Shown: in pieces, positions 25,001 to 34,300 of the stretch | Layout of the letters: each line of letters opens with the position of its first letter | How positions within the stretch are numbered: the stretch's first letter is position 1 | Source of the DNA: Vitellaria paradoxa | Lineage: Eukaryota; Streptophyta; Magnoliopsida; Ericales; Sapotaceae | Direction: 5' to 3' | Length of the DNA: 64,000 nucleotides | NCBI GenBank assembly: GCA_019916065.1 | Contig: CM034243.1 | Span: 5,359,860 to 5,423,859, forward strand | Translations under genes and position numbers: made by a program | Notes under the pieces: model-generated | Databases searched by the model: none | Told to the model about the DNA's origin: nothing | Seen by the model: only the letters and a program-made list of their open reading frames with translations

Positions 25001-28000
25001 AAAATAAAAAATTAGTAATTGTAAATAAAATTGTATTTTTAAACGTAGTTTTAGTTTTCATTTCAGAAAAAAACCGACAACAGAAAACAAAAAATAAAAT
25101 ATAACAGATAAACATAAATAGAAAAATAACAGTGTTACTAAACGGCCTTTTAGTATTTTATCGCCATTTATGTTGTGGTAGGATATGGTTGCTAGTTATA
25201 TTGATGACATTATGATCACAGGAGATGATAATTAAAGGCAACATTGATTTGAAACTATTTCTCTGGAATAAATTTAACATTGAAGATTTGGTTCCCTAAA
25301 GTACTTCTTGGTATTTAAGTTCTTCTGGTCTCGTAAGGTTATTGCTCTCTCTCCAAGGAAGTATGTTCTGGATTTATTATTTGAAACAAATATGTTGGGA
25401 TGCAAATGTGAAGACTCTCTAATGGATTCGAACACCAATTTAAATCCAGATAAGGGGATGCCATAGAGAACCCAAGTTAACATCAACAATTGGTTGGAAA
25501 AATAAATTATTTGATAGTCAACAGGCCAGATATGACTTTGCTATAATTGTGGTTAGTCAGTTGTTATAATCAACTTGTATTAGTCACTGGAATGTAGTTA
25601 TTCAAAGTTTGAGTTATTTGAAACATGCACCTAGCAGAGGTTTATTATGTCAAGATAATGGTCACATTCTAGTTTAGGGATGCATAGATGTAGACTAGGT
25701 TGGATCACCATTAGATAGACGATCTACTATTTGGTATTGTATCTTTGTTGGAAAAAATCTAGTCCCTTGGAAAAGTAAGAAGCAAACAGTAGTGATACGA
25801 TCATGTGTAGAATCTGAGTATGAAGCTATGGCTCACACCTTATGTGAGTTGATTTGGATACAAAATATGTTAAAGGAATTGGGAGTCCAGTATTCATACT
25901 CGATGGAGTTGCTATGTGATAATGAAGCTGTTATTTATATTACCTCTAATATAGTATTTTATGAGAGAATCAGACCCATTCAGTATTTTGTGAGAGAATC
26001 AAACACATTGGGGTCGATTGTCAATTCATTAGGGAAAAAAATCTTAGAAAATGCAATCAAGGCTAGTCATGTCAAATTTGAGGATCAACTTGCTGATTTA
26101 CTTACCAAAGCTTTATAAAGATCTCAAGTTACGCATATTTGTAAGCAACTTGGGTCATATGGTGCTTAATGGGGAGTGGAAACATTTCCTAAGTTGTATA
26201 GGATGGTATAGGATTGATTAGAATCATTTCTTAGTTTATATAGGATTTTGTATTTCTTATTTCCTTTTGGGTACTTCTTATTTCCTATTGTATACATACT
26301 CTACCAATATATGTACAGAAGTAGACAATCCTTTTGGGTGTCAAATATTCATTCAATACCATTGGTGTTCATAGCTGCTTGGAAGTTGGATAACTTTTTT
26401 TTCCTTTTTTGCATCTTTCATTTGTTGATTTTGATTTGCTAGGTGGAGGGTTTAGATCCATTGGTGCGGCATGCTATTGCTGCTGCCTCTGCTGTTCCAG
26501 ATCTTCGAGGTAAATCATGATTTTTTTTGATATGTAAAGGTTAGTTATAAGATGCAAATGTGTGTGACTACTATCGGCTTCTGTTACTGATTCTTTGTAG
26601 ATCGTCAAATTAATTTGCCTTTTGACCATTTGGACACGTGATTTTATTGGTATGTGATTTGTGACATCATTTTGATATTGTCCATGTGGCGAAAGCTTCA
26701 TGTATGGTGAATATGCAGACATGAAGAACAATAAATAAACAACGTAACTTTGTTGTTCTTACCTGATCTTTGCATTTCTTGTTGTATTTATTAAATATTT
26801 GATTGTTCAAAGATTTATTAGCCACCTTGTACACTTTCAAACCAATTCCCAACCAAGTCTAATTTGTATATCTAGGATAATATGCTTGTTAAATCATCAA
26901 GGTGAGCTGATTATTTTTTATTTAATACGCCACTTGAGTAGCCCTTGTAGGGCAAAACAAAATCAGATAAAAAGATCAAAGAAACAATAAAATTCCTCCT
27001 TTAAGAGGAGGAGACTGAAATCCAATTGGAATGAATTAAAAAAAGGAATTCCAGAAAATTGCTTAGTGACTGAGGCCCCAAAAAGAGTCATCTTCTTGCT
27101 CTTTTATATATCTAGGTGTATTGGGGGAATGGAATCTTCAATGATTCAATTTTTTTATTTTGTATAGAATTTCGAATTACTTTTGTTTTGTTAGAATCTC
27201 AACCTTGCATCCGCTGGATGCTTCGTTTGTAAAATTCTTTGATTACTTGTGAAAAAGGAAAAAGAAAAGACAAAAGCTAAAAAATAGGTCAAAAAATCAA
27301 TTTTAGACCACATACTATGAAAGCTTTTACTTTTCCTTTGAAGACTCTTGCATTGCGCTTTAGCCAAATGGCCCAAAATGTAGCGAAGACTACATCAGTC
27401 CATCAAATCTTAGCTTTCGCCTTCTTCCCAAAACCCTAAAAATCTATTAACCATCTTATCAACACAAGATATGGATTGCGAGTCAATATTGTTGCCAGGA
27501 ACTCTGCTATGTTGAGTAAGTGGCTTTGGAGATTCCGTAAGTTAACAAAAAAAAAAAAAAATGATCTAAAAACTAAATGCACAAAGTGATAAGAGCATGA
27601 TGATCTTTTTGTTGTTATGTACTAAGAATTATTTGTTTTTAAATCCTTTACCAGATCGATATGACAGGATTCCAAGTAATATTGAATCGAAGCTTTTGCC
27701 GTTTCAGCGTGATGGTGTTAGGTGAGTGGAGACTTTATCAATCTTTTTATTTTTAAATACAAAGACTAAGTTTGTTTCACCTGGTGGGATAAACAAATAG
27801 TATTTCTTGGGAGAAATTAGCCGGGAGATACTCTAGCACAAATGGGTCTTCTCTAGTGTTCAACCGAAATAGATTCAAGGCAGGATATGGTAGGTCCCAT
27901 CTCCCACGTTTCTATGGTATAAATTACATCCTTGCCTTGGGATAAGTTTGTCCTATATCCATGGGATATAGCATCCTTGTGGGATAATCCTAATGTTAAG

Positions 28001-28507
28001 TTACCTTTTGTTCTAAAAGTGTAAGTTATTAAGAAATGGGTTCAACAATGTATATCAAGACATTTCAACACTCCCACTCACATATAACCTCAATTTGCAT
28101 GTGGAGTAGAGACAACCAAACTAAATTAAATAAGGTGCACCAACACAAGTAAACAAAGTGCACAATAATAAGTGGGGAATAATAAAATTCGAACTCAGGA
28201 TCTCTTGAAATAAGAGCTCTGATACCATATTAAGTCGTTAGTTGTCTCAAAAGCTTAAGGTATTAGGAAATGGGTCCAACAATGTATATCAAGCCATTTC
28301 AACACCTAACATATGCAACGAAATGGGGGGAAAGTCAGGATAAGTATCCTATCCCGTACTTGTATCTCCCCAAACCTAGGCGGCCTAAAGTTTTATGTTT
28401 CTTAGTACTCTGAAGCTATTGATAGTCTTTTTCCTTTCAGGTTTGTGTTGCAACATGGAGGGCGTGTCCTCCTAGCAGATGAGATGGGCCTAGGAAAAAC
28501 TCTTCAG
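16534..28507 (+). CDS. CHR18: SMARCAL1/CHR18-type SNF2 annealing helicase, N-terminal half only
   Basis: Eight exons can be placed: 16534-16774, 19379-19424, 19557-19645, 19727-19782, 19892-19967, 26443-26509, 27655-27721 and 28441-28507. Exons 2-8 join in frame at GT-AG sites. The start reads MEWDDWELSAEELDSLER, as in plant CHR18. Exons 3-6 encode the HARP domain (KLSVKFFLHASGDIAAKF, then FRKIPKASWN, then RLWMFPISSLLSAEK). Exons 7-8 begin the SNF2 ATPase, with LLPFQRDGVRF and the Walker A box DEMGLGKT. SMARCAL1-family proteins anneal RPA-coated DNA at stalled forks. Two oddities: the ATG frame of exon 1 meets TAA at 16753 while the neighbouring frame stays open to the donor, which suggests a 1-base frameshift or another donor; and no exon after motif I is found anywhere in the window. 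It may be a broken gene or an assembly break. Exon 2 and any exon between 1 and 2 are the least certain. Confidence 0.78.
16775..19378 (+). other. CHR18-like intron 1
   Basis: Intron with two sites (about 17175-17225 and 17725-17790) that share caactcaac, then ttagtct(t/c)aaa, then a diverged copy of the plant SINE 3' motif 'cttagtctcaaactagttgg'. A GA microsatellite lies at 19060-19096. No certain exon was recognised, although this gene family may have a short extra exon here. Confidence 0.45.
19060..19096. repeat. (GA)n microsatellite
   Basis: About 18 GA dinucleotides with one GC interruption, inside intron 1 of the CHR18-like gene. Confidence 0.9.
20356..20528 (+). repeat. Copia 5' LTR
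   Basis: TG...CA-bounded, about 173 bp, paired with 26177-26361. The copies have diverged by several substitutions and small indels, so the insertion is old. Confidence 0.75.
20984..21836 (+). pseudogene. Copia gag region with zinc knuckle
   Basis: An N-terminal gag frame (131 residues from 20984, with WKLNGSNYSHWFRTVK) breaks near 21379. A later frame supplies a CCHC knuckle, CTYCGKDGHYKDKC (about 21750-21790). Frameshifts and stops separate the two pieces. Confidence 0.75.
23470..23953. mobile_element. hAT-type MITE nested in Copia RT
   Basis: The 484-bp insert starts taggtgtgtttattcgag and ends tttgcatacctcta. It is filled with the aaccgaa/ttcggtt words typical of a plant hAT MITE group. 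Flanking 8-bp sites are ggtgtggt (23462-23469) and ggtgtgtt (23954-23961), 7 of 8 identical. Removing it rejoins the Copia RT reading: ALYGLKSPR on the left and WFGKFSNVVTEFGM on the right. Confidence 0.8.
24024..25147. mobile_element. ~1.1-kb AT-rich TIR element nested in Copia RT
   Basis: The ends are gccccgtttggtaacat (left) and tgttactaaacggcc (right), an imperfect terminal inverted repeat. Similarity continues inward: tttttctatttat on the left matches the complement of ataaatagaaaaa on the right. The middle (24240-24990) is almost pure A/T with many attaatttaatt palindromes. No reading frame. The target duplication was not resolved. RT sequence resumes just after it, reaching YIDDIM near 25200. 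Confidence 0.7.
25780..26118 (+). pseudogene. Copia RNase H, C-terminal end of pol
   Basis: The frame reads SCVESEYEAMAHTLCELIW, then CDNEAVIYI, and ends QLADLLTKAL, the classic end of a Copia polyprotein. The Copia 3' LTR starts about 60 bp downstream. Confidence 0.85.
26177..26361 (+). repeat. Copia 3' LTR
   Basis: Homologous to 20356-20528 over ttcctaa(c/g)ttgtat, gattagaatc, gtatttcttatt, acatactctaccaatata and cattcaatacc. It contains a short internal duplication (tatttcctt/tatttccta). Confidence 0.75.
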
Positions 28508-29056
28508 GTAAGACATCCTTTACTTGATGTTATACCCTTTTTTTAGGGTAAATTACATTTGCCTTCCCTCAATGTTTGAAATTTACACTCAACTTTTATT
28601 TTGAAATGTTTGTTATAATTAAATCATTTCGTTCAACTGGCTGTTAATTTTAAATGGAAAGCAGAGTGGCCAACATGAGAAAATCGTGTGGATGTCTTTT
28701 TTACCTTTTTATAAATGTTCGAAACACTCTTGTGATTTTTAAACCTTAAAAAGCGGGGTAAATTACATCTACCCCCCTAAACATTTACATAATTATATGT
28801 ACCACTCAACATTTAAAAATTACACTTACTTCCTTTATTTTAAAAAGTTGTTAACCCTGACCCCCTTAAGTGAAATAAACTGTTAATTTTTAATAGAATA
28901 GGTCAAAGTCAACCAAAACTTTAATTGATTTTCTTGTGTTACCCTTATGTAAATCAAATAAATATATACAGCCCAAAAAAAAAAAAATACATATATATGC
29001 ATATATATGTAATTGTATACATATGTATATCTAAAGCAAGATTATCTAGCCCAATA
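28508..29056. other. region after last helicase exon; two diverged copies of a gggtaaattaca repeat
   Basis: Copies starting near 28546 and 28755 share gggtaaattaca, then ccct.aa...tt, then aaattacact/aaatttacact, and gttaatttt toward their ends. This looks like the end of a plant TIR or MITE family. The next helicase exon, expected just downstream, is not found. Confidence 0.45.
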
Positions 29057-29371
29057 TTAGAACCCAGTTCCATCTCTTTCATCTGGGCGGTCATTCTGGT
29101 TTAGAATGGAAGACCCTAAACAAAGGTTCAAATAAGGGGGATTCGTAATCACTTCACCTTTTGCATCCGGTGATGCATCAGAACCATCAACCGGTTTCAC
29201 CAAACCATTGCCGCTGTCTAATTCCGCCCATTCGTTAACCTCCTCCTTGCAAGCTTCTTCCTTCAAAGGTCGTTTTTCTTCAGTAGGAGCAATCTTCAGT
29301 GGGTTTGATTGAGAAGGCAGAGAATTGATATTGGGGAAGCCATTATCGTGTTTGAGCCATTGCAAAAACAA
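29057..29371 (-). other. unrecognised coding-like frame
   Basis: A 104-residue open frame with non-repetitive, hydrophilic, protein-like composition (for example APTEEKRPLKEEACKEE). I do not recognise its family. It may be an exon fragment paired with the exon at 29578-29640. Confidence 0.3.
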
Positions 29372-29577
29372 TCTTCTTCATAGCTAACAAAAATGGAACC
29401 AGTAACATTTGGAAACAAGAACCATTTGCCAAAAAAAAAATTTAACTTTTTTGGATCAGAAAAAAAAAAAAACCTAATTTGAATGCAATATGCTACACAA
29501 CCTGTCCTTTGAACATAGTCATGAAAGGAAAACCAAAAAGTAGAAATGATTGAGAAGGAAAAAAAGGGGGGAAAGAC

Positions 29578-29640
29578 CTGAGGTTCTCTAAGTAATGTAT
29601 TGCAAGTGGTGATCGTGCAGACATTGGTAGGACTCCCCAT
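29578..29640 (-). other. possible MAP65-like first exon fragment
   Basis: The frame MGSPTNVCTITTCNTLLRE ends at a good donor, CAG|GTCTTT (29578/29577). Starts of plant microtubule-associated MAP65 proteins look similar (TTCGTLL.ELQ). The next MAP65 exon is not seen on this strand, so at best it is a captured or leftover fragment. Confidence 0.3.
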
Positions 29641-29820
29641 CGCGAACATTACATCAGATCTCTGTTAAAAAAGAAAAAAAAAATCCCTAATGCCTCTAAA
29701 ATTTCCCCATCTCCCCCCCCCCAAAAAAAGGGTAGTTGTTTTCCAGACCAGACCCACCAGATCAAATCAATATTCACAACACCCAGACAGTGGAGAATAA
29801 GGAAGAAGAAGAGGCTCTAA

Positions 29821-30009
29821 AGATGGAGATACCCATCGTCAAAGCCAGGAGGCTTCTAGAAGCTAACCGAAATCGGAATGAGATTCGTTGGATTCCTACG
29901 GCGGCTCGTTCACCGACGAAGAAGGTGAGGCTGAGGTCTCTTCCTCCATGCTCTTCATGAACGAAACCAAATCCGGGGACACCATACACAAATCCGACGA
30001 GTCATTGTG
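29821..30009 (+). other. unrecognised short coding-like fragment, ending at an LTR
   Basis: From ATG 29824 the frame opens MEIPIVKARRLLEANRNRN. A shifted frame then reads SYGGSFTDEEGEAEV and ends KSDESL-stop exactly where the LTR begins. The composition is protein-like but the family is unknown. A frameshift and the abutting retrotransposon suggest a broken gene end. Confidence 0.3.
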
Positions 30010-30356
30010 ATGAGGACATCATCTAGATTTTATTTCTTTTATTATTATTATTTTATTTATTATTATTTCTATTTTTTTTTATTTTTACTTTATTTTAGGA
30101 AGTTTGTTGAGAGTAGAATTTTTAATTTCTTTGTACTCTTGATTTGATATTATTTTTAGCTATCTTTGGAAATTTTAGCCTATTTATAGGATTGGATTGT
30201 TAGGGTTTTGGGAGACTTTGGAGATTATTGAATAATATTGGTGGCTGTGTTTTTCTTTCCCCTCTTTTCTTCTAATTCTTCTTCTTCTTCTCTACTTTCT
30301 TCTTTCTCTTGCTTTCAATCTATTCTTTCTTTACTTTCAATTGTTGTGCCGCATCA
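30008..30356 (+). repeat. 5' LTR
   Basis: Begins TGATGAGGACATCATC and ends GTGCCGCATCA, with TG...CA borders and about 349 bp length. The primer-binding site follows after 3 bases. Confidence 0.7.
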
Positions 30357-30359
30357 ACT

Positions 30360-30371
30360 TGGTATCAGAGC
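30360..30371 (+). promoter_or_regulatory. primer-binding site, initiator tRNA-Met type
   Basis: tggtatcagagc is the usual plant LTR-retrotransposon primer site complementary to the 3' end of initiator tRNA-Met. Confidence 0.85.
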
Positions 30372-31230
30372 GAATCCCTGTTGCAAAAGAAAAATATCAA
30401 ATCACTGTTTTTAGCCCTGAGAAAAAAAAACCCTAGCCGCAACCGCAGCCGCAGCCGCTGCTGCTGCCATACGCGTACGCGTATGTGTCTTCACCCTCAA
30501 GACCTTCGTATACACTTTCGTGCATTTCTGGCTACACCCAGCTCCGGCGACCTACACCACCGGAATCGCCTCCCTCCGGTGACCTCTCCGGTGACCCCAG
30601 AATTTTCCGGTGAAGCTCCGGAACTTCCGGGACACTCCAGGACACTGCGAAACACTTTTTCAGGACACTCGGGACATTTTTGGGGCCCCTTTACATCAAA
30701 TCAGGTGCACTTGTTCCTCACCTCTCCTTTGGTATTACAATCTATGCACTTTAATAGTATTATTTTATCTGTGTGGTACCTTAACATCCTTTATTTGCTA
30801 CTCAACCTATAACTATAATATCACATTGAACCAAATTTTATTAGCCTCCGATCCACTTTACCTAGACCACCTTCATATTATTTGTTCTTTATATCCATAG
30901 CATTCTAATATTATTTTGCCACCTTTCATATTTGATTAATTGGCTATAAAAAAAAAAAAAAGGTTTCTTTGCCCTCAATTTTAATTGTGAGCTTGACTAA
31001 TTCGTGGGATTTAATAACTAGTGTTGAGACCTCTCTTTTAAACTTTTGGAAGATAAATTAGTCTACTAGTTGCATTACATTGAATTCGGATTTTAACAAG
31101 TTTCCCAACAAAAAAAAAAAAAAATTAAAAATTAGATTTGGCTTGAAATTTTGTGATCATTCACTTGCATTAAGGAGTTGTTTATTGATCTCAATAGTTT
31201 TTAGTTGAGTTAGTGTTGCATGCCATTGCG

Positions 31231-31330
31231 NNNNNNNNNNNNNNNNNNNNNNNNNNNNNNNNNNNNNNNNNNNNNNNNNNNNNNNNNNNNNNNNNNNNNN
31301 NNNNNNNNNNNNNNNNNNNNNNNNNNNNNN
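31231..31330. other. assembly gap (100 N)
   Basis: Exactly 100 N, the conventional length for a gap of unknown size. Unique or retroelement DNA is on the left and satellite on the right. Confidence 0.99.
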
Positions 31331-34300
31331 CCGAAAACCCCGAACCACGAACCCCGAGCCCAGAACCCCGAACCCAGAACCCCGAAAGCCCGAACCCCAA
31401 ACCCCGATCCCGGAACCTTGAATCCAAAACCCCGAGCCCTGAACCCGAAACCCCGAACCCAGAACCCCGAAAGCCTGAACCCCAAACCCCGATCCCAGAA
31501 CCTTAAATCCCAAACCTCTAGCCGTAAACCACGAACCCTGAACCCAAAACCCCGAACCACGAACCCCGAACCCGGAACCCCGAAACCAGAACCCCGGAAG
31601 CACGAACCCCAAACCCTGATCCCGGAACCTTGAATCCTGAACCCCGAGCCCCAAACCCCGAACCCTGAACCTGAAACCCCGAACCGCGAACCCCGAGCTC
31701 AAAACACCGACCCCAGAACCCCGAAAGCCCGGGACCCAAACCCCGATCCCGGAACCTTGAATCCCAAACCCCGAGCCCAAACCCCGAACCCTGAACCCAA
31801 AACCCCGAAGCACGAACCCCGAGCCCAGAACCCCGAACCCAGAACCCCAAAAGCCTGAGCCCCAAACCAGGATCCCGGAACCTTGAATCCCAAACACCGA
31901 GCCCCAAACCCCGAATGCTAAACCCGAAACCCCGAACCACGAACCCCTTGCGCAGAACCCCGAACACAGAAACCCGAAAGCCCGAAAACCAGACCCCGAT
32001 CCCTGAACCTTGAATCCCAAACCCCAAACCCTGAACCCGAAATCCCGAACCACGAACCCCGAACCCTGAACCCCAAAAGCCTGAACCCAAACCCTGATCC
32101 CGAAACCTTGAATCCCAAACCCCGAGCCCCAAAGCCCGAGCCCTGAACTCGAAACCCCGAGCCCAGAACCCCGAACCAAGAACCCGGAAAGCCCGAACCC
32201 CAAACCCCGATCCCGGAACCTTGAATCCCAAACCCCGAGCCCCAAACCCCGAGCCCTGAACCCGAAACCCCGAACCACGAACCCCGAGCCCAGAACTCCG
32301 AACCCAGAACCCCGAAAGCCCAAAGCCCAAACCCTGATCCCAGAATCTTGAATCCCAAACCCCAAGCCCCAAAGCCTGAGCCCTGAACCGGAAACCTCGA
32401 GCCCAGAACCCCGAACCAAGAACTCCGAAACCCCGAACCCCAAACCCCGATCCCGGAACCTTGAATCCCAAAGCCCGAACCTCAAACCCCGAACCCTGAA
32501 CCCGAAACCCAGAACCACGAACCCCGAGCCCAGAACCCCGAACCTAGAAGCCCGATAGCCCAAACCCCAAACCCCGAGCCCGGAACCTTGAGCCCCAAAC
32601 CCAGAGCCCCAAACCCCGAGCCCTGAACCTGAAACCCCGAACCACGAACCCCGAGCCCAGAACCCCGAACCCAGAACCCCGAAAGCCCGAACCCCAAACC
32701 ACGATCCCGGAACCCTGAATCCCAAAACCCTAGCCCGGAACTCAAATCCCCGAACCATGAACCTCGAGCCCAGAACCCCGAAAGCCCGAACCCTAATCCC
32801 CGATCCCAGAACCTTGAATCCCAAACCCCGAGCCCCAAACCTCGAGCCCTGAACCCGAAAGCCCGAACCACGAACCCCGAGCCCAAAACCCCGAACCCAG
32901 AACCCTGAAAGCCCGAACGCCAAATCCCGATCCTAGAACCTTGAATCCCAAACACTGAGCCCAAACCCCGAGCCCTGACCCCGAAACCCCGAACCAAGAA
33001 CCCCTAGCCCAGAACCCTGAGCCATGAACCCCGAAAGACCGAACCCTAAGCCCCGATCCCTGAACCTTGAATCCCAAACCCCGAGCCCCAAACCCCGAAT
33101 CCTGAAACCGAAACCCCGAACCACGAACCCCGAGCCCAGAACCCCGAACCCAGATCCCCGAAATCCCGAACCCCAAACCCTGATCCCGGAACCTTGAATT
33201 CCAAACCCCGAGCCCCAAAGCCCGAGCCCTGAACCCGAAACCCCGAGCCTAGAACCCCGAACCAAGACCCCTGAAAGACCGAACCCTAAACCCCGATCCC
33301 GGAACCTTGAATCCCAAACTCTGAGCCCCCAACCCCGAGCCCTGAACCCGAAAACCCGAACCACGAACCCCGAGCCCAGAACCCTAAACCCAGAATCCCA
33401 AAAGCTCGAACCCTAAACCCCGATCCTGAACTTTGAATCGCAAACCCCGAGCCCCAAACCCCGAACCCTGAACCCGAAACCCCGAACCACGAACCCCGAG
33501 CCCAGAACCCCGAACCCAGAACGCCGAAAGCCCTAACCCCAAACCCCAATCCCGGAACCTCGAATCCCAAACCCCGAGCGTTGAACTCGAAACCCTGAAC
33601 CCAGAACCCCAAAAACCTCAACCCCAAACCCCGATCCCGGAACCTTAAATCATAATTCTCGAGCACCAAACCACGAACCCTGAAGCCAAAACCCCGAACC
33701 ACGAACCCCGAGCCCAGAACCCCAAACCCGGCACCCCGAAAGCACGAACCCCAAACCCTGATCCCAGAACCTTGAATCCCAAACACCGAGCCCCAAACCC
33801 CGAACCCTGAACCCGAAACCCTGAACAACGAACCTCGAGCCCAGAACACCGAAACCAGAGCCCCGAAAGCCCAAACCCCAAACCCCGATCCCAGAACCTT
33901 GAATCCCAAAGCCCGAGCCCCAAACCCCGAACCCTGAACCCGAAACCCCGAACGACGAACCCCAAGCCCAGAACCCCGAAAGCCCGAACCCCAAACCCCG
34001 ATCCCGAAACCTTGAATCCCAAACCCCCAGCCCCAATCCCCGAACCCTGAACCCGAAACCCCTGAACCAAGAACCCAGAGCCCAGAACCCCGAACCCCGA
34101 AAGCCCGAAGCCTAAACCCCGAACCCTGAACTTGAAACCCCGAACCCTGAACCCCGAGCCCAGAACACCGAGCCCAGAACCCCGAAGGCACGGACCCCAA
34201 ACCCCGATCCCGGAACCTTGAAATCCCAAACACCGAGCCCCAAACCCCGAACCCTGAACCCGAAACCCCGAACCCCGAACCCCGAGCCCAGAACCCCGAA

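Larger units (their letters stand above)
20356..26361 (+). mobile_element. Ty1/Copia LTR retrotransposon, degenerate, in CHR18-like intron 5
   Basis: The left LTR is about 20356-20528 (begins TGTTAGAATCC, ends TACCTAACA) and the right LTR about 26177-26361. Both contain ttgattagaatc, gtatttcttatt and cttttgggYgtcaa near the 3' end. A weak primer-site-like tagtattggag follows the left LTR. Domain order is Copia: gag N-terminus (20984-21379, WKLNGSNYSHWFRTVK), CCHC knuckle (about 21740-21810, CTYCGKDGHYKDKC), protease-like WIIASGVSNHM (about 21998), integrase (about 22335-22440, YSVTFVDDFARITWL), RT (about 23330-25240, with ALYGLKSPR and the catalytic YIDDIM) and RNase H (25780-26118, ADLLTKAL). 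Many stops make it inactive. No target duplication was visible. Two other elements are nested in it. Confidence 0.85.
30008..31230 (+). mobile_element. 5' part of an LTR retrotransposon, cut by gap 1
   Basis: A 5' LTR (30008-30356), a tRNA-Met-type primer site (30360-30371) and about 860 bp of leader or early internal sequence are present, including GCN-rich DNA near 30440-30475. The element runs into the N gap, so its proteins and 3' LTR are not available. Superfamily unresolved. Confidence 0.7.
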
